Shown: positions 32,912 through 41,603, numbered from the stretch's first letter. The stretch is 64,000 nucleotides of DNA from Gammaproteobacteria bacterium (GCA_028293765.1 JAQGOG010000008.1:1-64000); one strand, 5' to 3'. The notes: generated by a model not told the origin, from the letters alone. Numbers and translations: made by a program.

Positions 32912-33334
32912 GCCAACGCGCATTTCTACACGAAGTCCTCGCCATAGCAGCTTGCTTCGATCTTTCTGAATGAACACGTCGCGAATGCAGGATGCATTAA
33001 GCGATGCGACGCTCTCATGATGTGTGCACGGGCGGAGCAGGATGGCTCCTACGTGCGCAGGAACGCGCGGCCCGTGCACTGTTTCCGGCGGCGCTGCGAA
33101 TCAAGCGCTTGCGGGTGACACTTCGCGCTCTTCGACGGTGCAAAAAATTGTCTCTGTGAGCCGCGTGAGGTCACGTCGGCGGACATAATTCTCGCGCCGC
33201 CCGCGAGCTGTGTCTGCGTTGCGCGACGTTACGAATTACCTTCGCGAAGCTGTGACCTCCTGCACATCGTCGGCTGCCGCGGGTCCGTACTTTGCTGACT
33301 CCCAGGTCGCTCATCTCGAGGAAGGACAGCAACG
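32912..33334. other. Intergenic region after tldD
   Basis: This 423-base gap has no convincing gene. It holds a perfect 10-bp inverted repeat (GTGCACGGGC at 33024-33033 with GCCCGTGCAC at 33070-33079) around a nested GGAGC/GCTCC hairpin, possibly the tldD terminator or an old REP-like element. CATAAT at 33184-33189 and the palindrome CGTGAGGTCACG at 33164-33175 could belong to a promoter for the small ORF at 33335, but no -35 fits. Confidence 0.4.
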
Positions 33335-33511
33335 ATGCACGCTGATAGCACCGCCACGGCCGAGTTGCCACAGCTCAACCTGCCCCCGGATCTCATCACC
33401 GAAGTCAGCCGCCGTGGCGCGAAAGCGAAGATCGACTATGGCATCGAGGCCATGAAGCCGTCGCTGTTCGGACGTCTCGTCGAAAAGCTGCTCGGAAAGA
33501 GCGGTCGCTGA
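33335..33511 (+). CDS. 58-residue small protein of unknown function
   Basis: I do not recognise this protein. Translation gives 58 residues: a polar Thr/Ala start, ELPQLNLPPDLITEVSRRG, a basic middle (AKAKIDYGIEAMKPS) and an amphipathic end (LFGRLVEKLLGKSGR). GAGGAAGGA lies about 8 bases before the ATG, and third-position GC is as high as in the neighbouring genes. A 10-bp hairpin follows the stop. These features together support a real gene, although it is short. There is no signal peptide or membrane helix. The C-terminal half could form a basic amphipathic helix. Confidence 0.65.
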   Translation: MHADSTATAELPQLNLPPDLITEVSRRGAKAKIDYGIEAMKPSLFGRLVEKLLGKSGR

Positions 33512-33524
33512 GATTGTCCGTACG

Positions 33525-33551
33525 CCGTGCCGCGTGAAAGCCGCGGCACGG
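33525..33551 (+). terminator. Hairpin after the 58-residue ORF
   Basis: CCGTGCCGCG at 33525-33534 pairs perfectly with CGCGGCACGG at 33542-33551 across a 7-nt loop, 14 bases after the stop. There is no T-tract. Confidence 0.45.
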
Positions 33552-33695
33552 TGCGACCGGCGCACGGTGCAGGCGTGGCACCGTGTGAAGGGCGGGCAGG
33601 GGGGAGACGTCGGCGCAGCGCTGTCCTGGAATGATTTTGGGGGCTCGCGGTCCGAAGTTTCCGCTTAGGTGCAGACCGCGCTAGGATGGGCGCCC

Positions 33696-33962
33696 ATGGA
33701 GCCGTCCTCACAGCGCTTCTCCCGCCCGGTCTACGAAGGCCTCCCCTGGTTCTATTTGGTATGCGGCATTGCAGCACTCATTGGCAGTTACCTGCTCCCG
33801 TCGCGGATTCTGAGTCTGATTGCCGGCTTGGTGGGGCTGACGGGACTGCTCGGCGGCAGTGTCATTCTGCTGCGGCGACGGGATTACCGGGAGCTGCGCT
33901 CCCAGTACGCTAATCCTGACTCGCTGAGCGCCAGCGTACCGCCGGCAAAAGAAAAAGACTGA
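33696..33962 (+). CDS. 88-residue small inner-membrane protein
   Basis: The protein has two hydrophobic helices (FYLVCGIAALIGSYLL and ILSLIAGLVGLTGLLGGSVILL) joined by PSR, then a basic RRRDYRELRSQY segment and a polar tail with PPAKEKD. The positive-inside rule puts the C-terminus in the cytoplasm. I start at the ATG at 33696 after AGGATGGG; a GTG at 33669 adds nine residues. It converges with the AAA+FHA gene, with only 8 bases between the stops. No function is known to me. Confidence 0.7.
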   Translation: MEPSSQRFSRPVYEGLPWFYLVCGIAALIGSYLLPSRILSLIAGLVGLTGLLGGSVILLRRRDYRELRSQYANPDSLSASVPPAKEKD

Positions 33963-33970
33963 GCGCGCGG

Positions 33971-35278
33971 CTATTTGGCCAGCGGCTCCACGCCCTGCTT
34001 GATCAGCCCCTCCGTTTCCACGCCCTCAATGGCTCCGGTCTGCAGCGCGTGCAGCCCCGGCATCGTTTCCGACAGCGTGTTGCGCGTCTTCGCCAAGCGC
34101 TCATCTACATAGATGAGCTCATGCTTGCCCAGGACTACGACGTCGCCGTCGTTGAGGTAGTGGCGGCGTACGCGCTTGGATTTCACATAGATGCCGTTCG
34201 TGCTGTTCAGGTCCTCGATCACGCAGGAGTTCGCCGTGGTGACGATCTGGCAGTGATGGCGGCTCACGAAGCGGCTATCGACTTGCAAGTCATTGTCGGT
34301 TGTACGGCCGACGATGATTCGCCCGACTTGGAGCACGATCTCCTGCACCGTACGGCCGTCCGTTGCCACCAGCAGGCGACCGACAATCGTTTGCGTGGAG
34401 TCGTGCGCCTGTGTGGCCCGCGTCCCGAGCTCCGGCAGCACTTCCAGGTTGTGATGGGGGCGGGAGGCGTACTCCACCCACTGCAGCTCTTCGACCGCGC
34501 CGTTGATATCGTCGATCGTGACTGTGTCGCGGTCGGCCGTGTAGGCCGACATCATCGCCGTGTCGCACAGCGTATTGACGAGGCGCGGCACGCCGCCGGT
34601 ATATCGGAAAATCTCGGGAAACGTGTCCTCGGCAAAAATCTGCCGATCGCCGGCGCCCGCCACTTCCAGCCGATGTTGGATGTAGGCGCGCATCTCCGGC
34701 TGCGACAGCGTGGTCAGGTGAAAGCGGAGGCGGATTCGCTGCGTGAGCTGCACGAGCTCGGGGGCGTCGAGCTTCTCGTTGAGCTCTGGCTGGCCCGCCA
34801 GGATGATCCGCAGCACCTTTTCCTTCGTCGTCTCGACGCCGGAGAGCAGCCGGATCTCCTCGAGCACCCGCATGGAGAGGTTCTGCGCCTCGTCCACGAT
34901 CAAGAGCACCTTGCGTCCCGCGGCGTACTGCTCGATGAGGAAATTGTTGATCGTGGCGATCAGCTCGGCCTTCTTCATTTTGAAGGGCGAGAAGCCGAAC
35001 TGCACGAGCACGGCCTGGAGGAAATCGATGGCCGAGACCTGTGTCTGGTTGATCTGCGCGACTACGACGTCGCTCTGGACTTCCTTGAGGAAAGACTCGA
35101 TCAGGGTCGTCTTGCCCGCGCCGATCTCTCCAGTGATCACGACGAAGCCGTCGGTGAACCAGATGGTCGATTCCATGTACGCCTTGGCGCGGGCGTGCTG
35201 CTTCGACAGATAGAGGAACAGCGGGTCCGGGCTCAGCCGGAATGGCAATTCTTTCAGTTTGAAGGGTTCGAGATACAT
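33971..35278 (-). CDS. ExeA/GspA-type AAA ATPase fused to a C-terminal FHA domain
   Basis: The N-terminal 270 residues match the ExeA-like AAA ATPases that act with secretion or pilus systems: Walker A GEIGAGKT, Walker B LLIVDEAQNLS, sensor region ILAGQPELNEKL, and GGVPRLVNTLCDTAMM near the domain end. Residues about 310-405 form a forkhead-associated domain with GRTTDNDLQVDSRFVSRHHC split motif and NSTNGIYVKSKRV, which binds phosphothreonine. The 435-residue protein has no membrane helix or peptidoglycan-binding domain, unlike ExeA. No secretion genes or Ser/Thr kinase are adjacent. Confidence 0.9.
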   Translation of the reverse strand: MYLEPFKLKELPFRLSPDPLFLYLSKQHARAKAYMESTIWFTDGFVVITGEIGAGKTTLIESFLKEVQSDVVVAQINQTQVSAIDFLQAVLVQFGFSPFKMKKAELIATINNFLIEQYAAGRKVLLIVDEAQNLSMRVLEEIRLLSGVETTKEKVLRIILAGQPELNEKLDAPELVQLTQRIRLRFHLTTLSQPEMRAYIQHRLEVAGAGDRQIFAEDTFPEIFRYTGGVPRLVNTLCDTAMMSAYTADRDTVTIDDINGAVEELQWVEYASRPHHNLEVLPELGTRATQAHDSTQTIVGRLLVATDGRTVQEIVLQVGRIIVGRTTDNDLQVDSRFVSRHHCQIVTTANSCVIEDLNSTNGIYVKSKRVRRHYLNDGDVVVLGKHELIYVDERLAKTRNTLSETMPGLHALQTGAIEGVETEGLIKQGVEPLAK

Positions 35279-35384
35279 CGGTGCTCGCGCGGACCAGCAG
35301 CCTTCGTCGGCGTGTTGTCAGCGTTTCCTCAGCTTGTGTAACAGCGGGAGTCGCATTTTGGGGGCTCGAACGTCGGCCCCGATA

Positions 35385-36545
35385 TTAAGGGATGCGTATC
35401 CCGGGAGCCAACTCGTTGAGCAATTGTCGTGCCCGTCGATCCCTCCGCAGGTGCGTAGCTTCTACTATCGTGCAATGGCCCACCTTACGGCCCGGGCGGG
35501 GCTCTTTGTCATAATGGTGCAGATGCACGCCTGCCTCGGCCAGGATCGTGGCGCGCGCCGGCATGCTGCCAATGAGGTTGATCATAGCGCTGTAGCCCAC
35601 CGGACGCGTTGATCCAAGCGGGAGGTCCAGGATCGCACGCAGATGATTCTCGAACTGGCTGGTGACCGCGCCCTCGATGGTCCAATGGCCCGAGTTATGA
35701 ACCCGGGGCGCCATTTCGTTGGCAATGAGCCGTCCGCTTCGTACAAAGAACTCGATCGTCAGAATGCCGGTGTAGTGGAAGTGGGTCAGCACACGTTCCA
35801 GATAGCGTGCGGCCAGGCGGTGCCAGCGTGGCGGGCCGAAAGGAGCGCGTGTCAGCCGCAGGATTCCTTGTGCGTGGACATTGCCGTTCAACGGGTAGAT
35901 CGCGACCTCGCCCCGCCGGCTGCGGGCGCCGATGATCGACACCTCACAGTCGAATGGGATCCATTCTTCGTAGATCAGCCCGACTGCCCCGAACTCCTCC
36001 CAGGCGCGTTCGGCATCTGCCGGCGTCCGGATGACCGCCTGTCCTTTGCCGTCGTAGCCGAGCCGCCGTGTCTTGATCACGCCCGGCAGGCCGATCTCCC
36101 GAATGGCGCGCTCCAGCTGAGCCCCTGATCCGACCGCACGCCAGCGCGTGGTTGGAATCTTCAGGCGCTCGAACAAACGCTTCTCGCTTACGCGATCCTG
36201 GGCGGTCGCCAAGGCGGGTATCGGCGGGCAGATGCGCGCTCCCCTGGGACGCTCGTCCGGTGTCCGACTTTTTTTACGAGCCCCGGAAGACTTTGCGGGG
36301 GAAGCGGCAAGCGCACGGAGCGCGTCCACTGACACGTTTTCCCAATCGAACGTGAGTACCTCGGAGCGCCGGGCCAATTCAGCCAGCAGCTCCGGGTCGG
36401 TGAACAAGCCATGCAGGACCGGTGCGACCCTGCCGGCGGGGGCATCTTTCGCAGGATCCAGGAAAAGAAAATCCAGACCCAAAGGATAGCCCGCCAAAGC
36501 GAGCATGCGGCCCAACTGGCCGGCGCCCACGATGCCAACCGTCAT
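35385..36545 (-). CDS. purK: N5-carboxyaminoimidazole ribonucleotide synthase PurK
   Basis: PurK uses ATP and bicarbonate to carboxylate AIR in purine synthesis. The 386-residue ATP-grasp protein has the N-terminal [15 protein letters not shown]-grasp residues ([14 protein letters not shown]) and C-terminal [17 protein letters not shown]. Residues about 81-106 ([19 protein letters not shown] and following) are a basic low-complexity insertion before the conserved ALATAQDR helix. The ATG overlaps the purE stop by four bases. Confidence 0.96.
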   Translation of the reverse strand: MTVGIVGAGQLGRMLALAGYPLGLDFLFLDPAKDAPAGRVAPVLHGLFTDPELLAELARRSEVLTFDWENVSVDALRALAASPAKSSGARKKSRTPDERPRGARICPPIPALATAQDRVSEKRLFERLKIPTTRWRAVGSGAQLERAIREIGLPGVIKTRRLGYDGKGQAVIRTPADAERAWEEFGAVGLIYEEWIPFDCEVSIIGARSRRGEVAIYPLNGNVHAQGILRLTRAPFGPPRWHRLAARYLERVLTHFHYTGILTIEFFVRSGRLIANEMAPRVHNSGHWTIEGAVTSQFENHLRAILDLPLGSTRPVGYSAMINLIGSMPARATILAEAGVHLHHYDKEPRPGRKVGHCTIVEATHLRRDRRARQLLNELAPGIRIP

Positions 36546-37042
36546 GTGTGAGGCGTCGTCCGCGGATCGGGCTTGCTGAGCACGCTGGAGGTCTGCTGCT
36601 CACGAAAGGCATCAACCGACGTTGCAATAGCGGGGTACTTATTGCCAAGGATCGCTGCTGCACAGAGCGCCGCATTCGCGGCGCCCGCTGCTCCAATGGC
36701 AAAAGTCGCTACAGGTATCCCCGCCGGCATCTGCACGATGGACAGGAGGGAGTCGAGGCCACTCAGGGCTTTCGATTGCACCGGGACGCCGAGCACCGGC
36801 AGGCTGGTTTTCGCAGCCGTCATGCCGGGCAGATGAGCGGCTCCGCCGGCGCCCGCGATGATGACCTCGAGGCCGCGCGAGCGTGCCGTAGAGGCGTATT
36901 CGAAGAGCAGATCGGGTGTGCGGTGCGCCGACACGATACGGGTTTCGTATGGGACGGACAGCTTGTCCAACATGTCGGCAGCAGCCTGCATAGTCTCCCA
37001 GTCGGAAGACGAACCCATGATGATGCCGACGAGCGGTTTCAT
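36542..37042 (-). CDS. purE: N5-carboxyaminoimidazole ribonucleotide mutase PurE
   Basis: PurE (class I) converts N5-CAIR to CAIR. The 166-residue protein starts [18 protein letters not shown], with the SDxxT-type substrate loop, SAHRTPD, and [11 protein letters not shown], all at expected places. It is the first gene of purE-purK. The promoter may give a leaderless mRNA: TACAAT lies six bases before the ATG. Two 19-bp direct repeats sit just upstream. Confidence 0.97.
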   Translation of the reverse strand: MKPLVGIIMGSSSDWETMQAAADMLDKLSVPYETRIVSAHRTPDLLFEYASTARSRGLEVIIAGAGGAAHLPGMTAAKTSLPVLGVPVQSKALSGLDSLLSIVQMPAGIPVATFAIGAAGAANAALCAAAILGNKYPAIATSVDAFREQQTSSVLSKPDPRTTPHT

Positions 37043-37048
37043 CCGGGT

Positions 37049-37054
37049 ATTGTA
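37049..37054 (-). promoter_or_regulatory. Putative -10 box of purE, placed for a leaderless transcript
   Basis: Read on the minus strand, TACAAT is followed by ACCCGG and then the purE ATG. Transcription would then start about at the A of ATG. There is no Shine-Dalgarno in the six bases. A -35 at 16-18 bp is not obvious. Confidence 0.4.
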
Positions 37055-37102
37055 TCGAATTGGCTGAAGGTCGATTGCGCTCGTCGAATTGGCTGAAAGT
37101 CG
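37055..37102 (-). repeat. Two 19-bp direct repeats upstream of purE
   Basis: TCGAATTGGCTGAAGGTCG (37055-37073) and TCGAATTGGCTGAAAGTCG (37084-37102) differ at one base, with a 29-bp period. They overlap where the purE -35 region would be and could be operator sites or a small duplication. Confidence 0.7.
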
Positions 37103-37177
37103 CGTGCGGCGCTTGCAGCGAGCGCGCGGACAGGCTCGTCGCGGCCCGCGAGCAAAAGGCGTGGTTTTTGCTCGCCA

Positions 37178-37267
37178 GGTGACGGGCCGGTTTTCGGCGC
37201 TTCATTCGTCTGGGCTTTTGCTGTTTTCATCGATCAGTGCACGCAGTGCGCGGAAGAGCTCGCGGCC
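37178..37267 (-). pseudogene. Detached duplicate of the darP 3' end
   Basis: This 90-base segment aligns without gaps to 37351-37440, the last 22 codons plus trailer of darP, at an offset of 173 bases. In the equivalent frame it reads GRELFRALRALIDENSKSPDE and a stop at 37202-37204, while the live gene reads GRELFRALRTLFEQGSKSADE and a stop. It has no start of its own, so it is a relic or donor tail. Confidence 0.88.
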
Positions 37268-37274
37268 CGGCCTT

Positions 37275-37329
37275 GGCGCCCCCGGCTAGGCGCCCCCGGC
37301 TAGGCCCCCCGGCTAGGCGCCCCCGGCAA
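37275..37329. repeat. Four 13-14-bp tandem repeats between the two darP tails
   Basis: The unit GGCGCCCCCGGCTA is present four times in a row; the third lacks one base and the fourth ends CAA. The array separates the detached tail copy from the live darP 3' end. The uneven length is typical of slippage. Confidence 0.9.
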
Positions 37330-37374
37330 GAAACGTCGTTTTGCGCGCTAGGTGGCGGGCCGGTTTTGGGCGCT

Positions 37375-37932
37375 TCATTCGTCTGCGCTCTTGCTGCCCT
37401 GTTCGAAGAGTGTGCGCAGTGCGCGGAAGAGCTCGCGGCCGGCGGCACCGTTCGCGCCCGTGCGCATACGTTCTGATTGCGCGGCGCTGAGAAGACGGGC
37501 CAATTCGTCCTGATCCAGGCCGGCGCGCCAGCGCTTGAGCTCTTCCAGAGCGGGCGTGCCTTCGACGATCAAACGCTCGCGCCAGGCTTCCACGCGCTTG
37601 AAGCGTTCGGTTTCGCGCGCGTCCAGCTCGCTGCGTGATGCAATGAAAGCGTAGATCGGCTCCAGGTCCACGTCGCGCATCAGCTTGCCTATGTATTGCC
37701 TCTGGCGCGCGCCGCCCCTGCGGCTCGTTATGTGTCGGGCGTCTCGAATGGCATCGCTCACCTGCTCCGGCAGATTCAGAGAGTTCAGGTCGCTGTCGCG
37801 CATGCGTATCAGCTCTTCACCCAGGTCCTGGGCATCATGGGCGGCCCGTTTACGCGCGCTCTTGCTGGGCCCGTCGTATTCGAGGGGCTCCTCGTCTTTG
37901 TCTTTGGGGGCTCGTGGCGGTTGCGATGTCAA
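37375..37932 (-). CDS. darP: Dual-action ribosomal maturation protein DarP (YjgA/DUF615)
   Basis: DarP binds the late 50S precursor and helps form the peptidyl-transferase centre. The 185-residue protein matches the family throughout (SKSARKRAAHDAQDLGEELI, then RRGGARQRQYIGKLMRD). The start appears to be TTG at 37932 with no ATG nearby. It is divergent from pmbA, the standard arrangement. The last 20 residues have a diverged duplicate downstream. Confidence 0.93.
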   Translation of the reverse strand: MTSQPPRAPKDKDEEPLEYDGPSKSARKRAAHDAQDLGEELIRMRDSDLNSLNLPEQVSDAIRDARHITSRRGGARQRQYIGKLMRDVDLEPIYAFIASRSELDARETERFKRVEAWRERLIVEGTPALEELKRWRAGLDQDELARLLSAAQSERMRTGANGAAGRELFRALRTLFEQGSKSADE

Positions 37933-38003
37933 TTTGATGGTCTCTTAAGGTACCGGGCAGGGGCGCGTGGCCCGCGGCTGGTACAATTCTGCCCTACTCC
38001 TTC

Positions 38004-39368
38004 GTGAACCAAGCGGAAGTAATGCAACAGGCATCCGAATCCAAGGGAATACCTGAATTAGAGGACGTGGTCAGTTTTGTGCTCGAAGAAGCCCTCCGCC
38101 AGGGGGCTTCGCAGTGTGAGGCCGATGCCAATGTAAGCCAGGGCCTCGGTGTGACCGTCCGACTGGGCGAAGTCGACACCATCGAGTACCAGCGCGATCG
38201 TGGCCTTGGGGTCACCGTCTACTTTGGCAAACGCAAAGGCGCTGCGAGCACGGCGGATCTCAGCAGGCAGGCGGTCCGGGACACGGTCGAGAAGGCCTGT
38301 GCCATCGCTCGCTATACGGCCGAGGATCCCTATGCGGGTCTCATCGAGCCTGAAGCCCTGGCCCGCGATATTCCGGACCTCGATCTCGATCACCCCTGGG
38401 CCCTGACTCCTGAGGCGGCTATCGAGATCGCGCGCCAGTGTGAGGCCGCCGGTCTCGGAGTCGATGCGCGCATCACGAACTCCGAGGGCGGTACCGTCAA
38501 CAGTCAGCGCCACACTGGTGTGTATGGCAACTCTCTTGGTTTTCTCGCTGGCGTCTCTAGTACGAGCCACTCTGTGAGCTGCTCGCTCATCGCGCAGCAG
38601 GGCGATGAGATGCAGCGGGACTATTGGTATACCACCTCTCGCGACCCTGCCGACCTCGAGGCGGCGGACGCGATTGGCCGCATCGCCGGGCAGCGGGCGG
38701 TGGCGCGACTTGGCTCGCGCAAGCTCACGACTCGAAAGGCACCGATCGCCTTCACACCCGACATGGCTCGCGGCCTCTTCAGATCCTTTACCGGCGCGAT
38801 CCGCGGCGCCGCCCAGTATCGCAAGGCGTCTTTCCTGCTGGATGCGGCCGGGACACAGGTGTTCCCTGCGTTTCTGCAGATCTACGAGCGCCCCCACATT
38901 CCGAAGGGGCTTGCCAGCAATCCGTTCGATGATGAGGGTGCCGCGACGAAAGACCGCGACCTCGTGCGCGACGGCGTTCTCGATGGCTACGTGCTCGGCA
39001 GCTACTCGGCGCGCCGGCTCGGTCTGAAGAGCACCGGCAATGCCGGTGGCGTGCACAATCTCATCATTGCCACGCCCGGCAAAGCGCTCGACTCGCAAAG
39101 CTTTCTGACACGGATGCACACCGGCCTGCTCGTAACGGAGTTGATGGGTCAGGGCGTCAATGGGGTGACGGGCGACTACTCGCGTGGCGCGAGCGGCTTC
39201 TGGGTCGAGAACGGTGTCGTCACGTATCCCGTGCAGGAGATCACTATCGCTGGAAACCTGAAGCAGATGTTTCGCGACATCGTTGCTGTGGGCAGCGACG
39301 TCGATGTGCGAGGAGCGATACGGACCGGCTCGGTGCTCATCGGCGAGATGACTATCGCCGGCGAGTAG
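38004..39368 (+). CDS. pmbA: Metalloprotease subunit PmbA (TldE)
   Basis: PmbA/TldE is the non-zinc half of the TldD/E peptidase. The 454-residue protein has the family features GLGVTVYFGKRKGAASTADL, TGNAGGVHNLIIATPG and FWVENGVVTYPVQEITIAGN, and lacks HExxxH as it should. The start is GTG at 38004, or the ATG at 38022, whose GGAAG is only two bases away; either fits. TACAAT at 37982-37987 is a likely -10 element giving a leader of about 10 bases. It may have been split from tldD by rearrangement, but this layout is also found in E. coli. Confidence 0.95.
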   Translation: MNQAEVMQQASESKGIPELEDVVSFVLEEALRQGASQCEADANVSQGLGVTVRLGEVDTIEYQRDRGLGVTVYFGKRKGAASTADLSRQAVRDTVEKACAIARYTAEDPYAGLIEPEALARDIPDLDLDHPWALTPEAAIEIARQCEAAGLGVDARITNSEGGTVNSQRHTGVYGNSLGFLAGVSSTSHSVSCSLIAQQGDEMQRDYWYTTSRDPADLEAADAIGRIAGQRAVARLGSRKLTTRKAPIAFTPDMARGLFRSFTGAIRGAAQYRKASFLLDAAGTQVFPAFLQIYERPHIPKGLASNPFDDEGAATKDRDLVRDGVLDGYVLGSYSARRLGLKSTGNAGGVHNLIIATPGKALDSQSFLTRMHTGLLVTELMGQGVNGVTGDYSRGASGFWVENGVVTYPVQEITIAGNLKQMFRDIVAVGSDVDVRGAIRTGSVLIGEMTIAGE

Positions 39369-39425
39369 AACGGCGGACGCTTCCGCGCTCGGGCGGAGCG
39401 ATCGGCACGTGACTCGAATACGAAA

Positions 39426-40769
39426 TTAGTCGCGACGTGAGGCCAGGGTGAGGGCCGGGCGCGGCGCTTCTTCCACCAGATCTCGCAGCGTCAGGTCGCC
39501 GCAACGACTGCGGCGCGCTTCGTCGATCGCCGCGAGCAGACGATCCACGGGCGGTATCGTCACATTCTTCGGGGTAACGTGACCGCTGCGCTGGTTACGC
39601 GCGATTTCCAGTATTTCGCAGACACCGATACGACCGATGTCCCGCGCAGGAACCAACTCGTCAGCCTCCGTTACGATGAGCAGGCCGGCCCGCTCGAACG
39701 ATGCGGAGAGCTGTGCCACGGCGATGCCGGGGAGTCCCAGTTCCGTGGCCAGCCGGCTTACCGTCCAGCGCTTGTCGCCGTTCACGTGCGTACGACCTAC
39801 GAAATACAGCAGCTTCAGCGCGAGTTGCTCGAGCTCCACGCTCGAGAGCCGCAGCTCCTGCAGGCCGAGCCGCAGGTAGGCCGGGTTCTGGATGTAGAAC
39901 GACAGCTGCGCTCCGGCGAGAAGAATCAACCAGCCGAAGTAGGTCCAGAGCAGCGCCGCCACGACGAACGCAAAGCCTGCATAGACGATCGTCAGCCGCG
40001 TGGAATAAACGACGAACGCCGTGAACATCTTCCCGACCGCGGCCCAGAGTACGCCGCCAACAAGCGCGCCAATGAGCGCCGGCCGCCAGTGCACGCGCGT
40101 GTTGGGAATGAACATGTACAGGCCGGTAAAAAATGCGGTGACCATCGCGTAGGGGGCGAGCCGGATGCCGGCTGCGGTCACACGGTCGAGCAGCGGTAGT
40201 CTCGCGACCTCTTGCATCGCCCCGCTGGCGAGCGCTGCATGCGACAGGCCGATGAAGCCGACCAGCAGCAGCGGTCCCACCACGAGGAGGCTCAGGTATT
40301 CAGCAATCCGGCGCACGAAGCTGCGCGGGTGGTCGACATGCCAGAGGAAGTTGAAGCTATCCTCGACCTTCTTGATCGTGCCCAGCAGGGTCCAGGCGAG
40401 GAGCGTGAATCCGACGGTGCCGACCACACCGCTGCTCACGCGAGCCGCGAATTTGATGACCCGTCCCGCGAGCTCTCCCGCGGCCGCGCCGCCCACGGGG
40501 CGGAAGAACTCGTACACGATCGGCTCGAGGTCGCGATGTGCGCCGAAAATCTTGAGGATGGCAAAGCTGAAGGCCACCAGCGGGATGATCGACAGCAGGG
40601 TCGTGTAGACCAGTCCCATCGCGCGCAGGTTGATATCGCCGCGCGACAGATCGCGGATGACCGCGTAGGGGTAACGCAAAACACGCAGCGAGAGCCCAAG
40701 CGTGCCCTCTCGGGTCGAAGCCGGTCCGAAGAAAGACCAATCGAGGAAGGCCCAGATACGTGCCCACAT
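39426..40769 (-). CDS. YihY/BrkB family inner-membrane protein
   Basis: The 447-residue protein has six hydrophobic helices at about 35-290, with MGLVYTTLLSIIPLVAFSFA and HVDHPRSFVRRIAEYLSLLV typical of YihY (formerly called RNase BN). The C-terminal 130 residues are soluble and helical and look like a winged-helix segment (WTVSRLATELGLPGIAVAQL). The start is the ATG at 40769; a frame extending 127 codons further is an antisense shadow of the next gene. YihY function is not established. Confidence 0.9.
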   Translation of the reverse strand: MWARIWAFLDWSFFGPASTREGTLGLSLRVLRYPYAVIRDLSRGDINLRAMGLVYTTLLSIIPLVAFSFAILKIFGAHRDLEPIVYEFFRPVGGAAAGELAGRVIKFAARVSSGVVGTVGFTLLAWTLLGTIKKVEDSFNFLWHVDHPRSFVRRIAEYLSLLVVGPLLLVGFIGLSHAALASGAMQEVARLPLLDRVTAAGIRLAPYAMVTAFFTGLYMFIPNTRVHWRPALIGALVGGVLWAAVGKMFTAFVVYSTRLTIVYAGFAFVVAALLWTYFGWLILLAGAQLSFYIQNPAYLRLGLQELRLSSVELEQLALKLLYFVGRTHVNGDKRWTVSRLATELGLPGIAVAQLSASFERAGLLIVTEADELVPARDIGRIGVCEILEIARNQRSGHVTPKNVTIPPVDRLLAAIDEARRSRCGDLTLRDLVEEAPRPALTLASRRD

Positions 40770-40790
40770 TAGGGTAGGGTAACACCCACT

Positions 40791-41603
40791 ATGGCTACAC
40801 CTTCGGGATTCCCGCAGCGGATTGTCTGCCTGACCGAGGAGACGACCGAGACGCTTTATCTGCTCGGCGAGGACTGGCGCATCGTCGGTATCTCCGGCTT
40901 CACCGTTCGGCCGCCGCGTGCCCGCAAGGAGAAGCCGCGAGTTTCCGCTTTTACCAGTGCCAAGATCGAGCGCATCGTCGCGCTCGAGCCCGATCTCGTT
41001 CTGGGCTTCTCGGACCTGCAGGCCGACATCGCGGCCGACCTCGTGCGCGCGGGCATCGAGGTGCATGTGTTCAACCATCGCAGCATCGCAGACATACTGA
41101 GAATGATCCGCACCCTGGGCGGAATGATCGGGTGCGAGGCGAAAACCCACGAGTTGATTCGTCAGTTCACCACCGGGCTTGACGAGGTGCGCGCGCGTGC
41201 CGCGGCGCTTCCGCGGCGGCCGCGGGTCTATTTCGAGGAGTGGGATGAGCCCCAGATCTCAGGGATCCGGTGGGTTTCGGAGCTCATCGAGCTCGCGGGC
41301 GGAGTGGATTGTTTCCCGGAGCTGGCCATTCAATCCCTCGGACGCCAGCGCATCATTGCGGATCCGCTCGAGGTGCCGCGGCGCGCGCCCGACATCATTT
41401 TCGGTTCGTGGTGCGGCAAGAAGTTTCAGCCCGCGGAAGTCGCTGCGCGAGTGGGGTGGGGGGAGATTCCCGCGATACGCGATGGGTTTGTGCGCGAGAT
41501 CAAATCGTCATTGATTTTGCAGCCGGGACCCGCGGCGCTGACTGACGGCGTGCGGGCGATACAAGCGATTGTAGAGGAATGGGCCAGCCGGACGGCCGTA
41601 TGA
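40791..41603 (+). CDS. BtuF/periplasmic-binding-protein-like protein without signal peptide
   Basis: The 270-residue protein has the fold of class III (TroA/BtuF) substrate-binding proteins: the N-terminal IVCLTEETTETLYLLG, SAKIERIVALEPDLVLGFSD and ADLVRAGIEVHVFNHRSI match the cobalamin/haem-binding group. It begins directly at the domain with no signal peptide or lipobox, so it should stay in the cytoplasm. No ABC permease or ATPase is adjacent. Family placement is good; ligand and role are unknown. Confidence 0.85.
   Translation: MATPSGFPQRIVCLTEETTETLYLLGEDWRIVGISGFTVRPPRARKEKPRVSAFTSAKIERIVALEPDLVLGFSDLQADIAADLVRAGIEVHVFNHRSIADILRMIRTLGGMIGCEAKTHELIRQFTTGLDEVRARAAALPRRPRVYFEEWDEPQISGIRWVSELIELAGGVDCFPELAIQSLGRQRIIADPLEVPRRAPDIIFGSWCGKKFQPAEVAARVGWGEIPAIRDGFVREIKSSLILQPGPAALTDGVRAIQAIVEEWASRTAV

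Noticed and set aside
33024-33079. Inverted repeat after tldD as a confirmed REP element
   Set aside because: I see only one copy in the window, and a tldD terminator explains it equally well.
37275-37329. Tandem repeats as a CRISPR array
   Set aside because: The 13-14-bp units are contiguous with no spacers, and there are no cas genes.
37227-37448. 73-codon ORF over the darP tail repeats
   Set aside because: It arises from out-of-frame reading of the duplicated darP end; similar words ([11 protein letters not shown]) recur in both copies for that reason.
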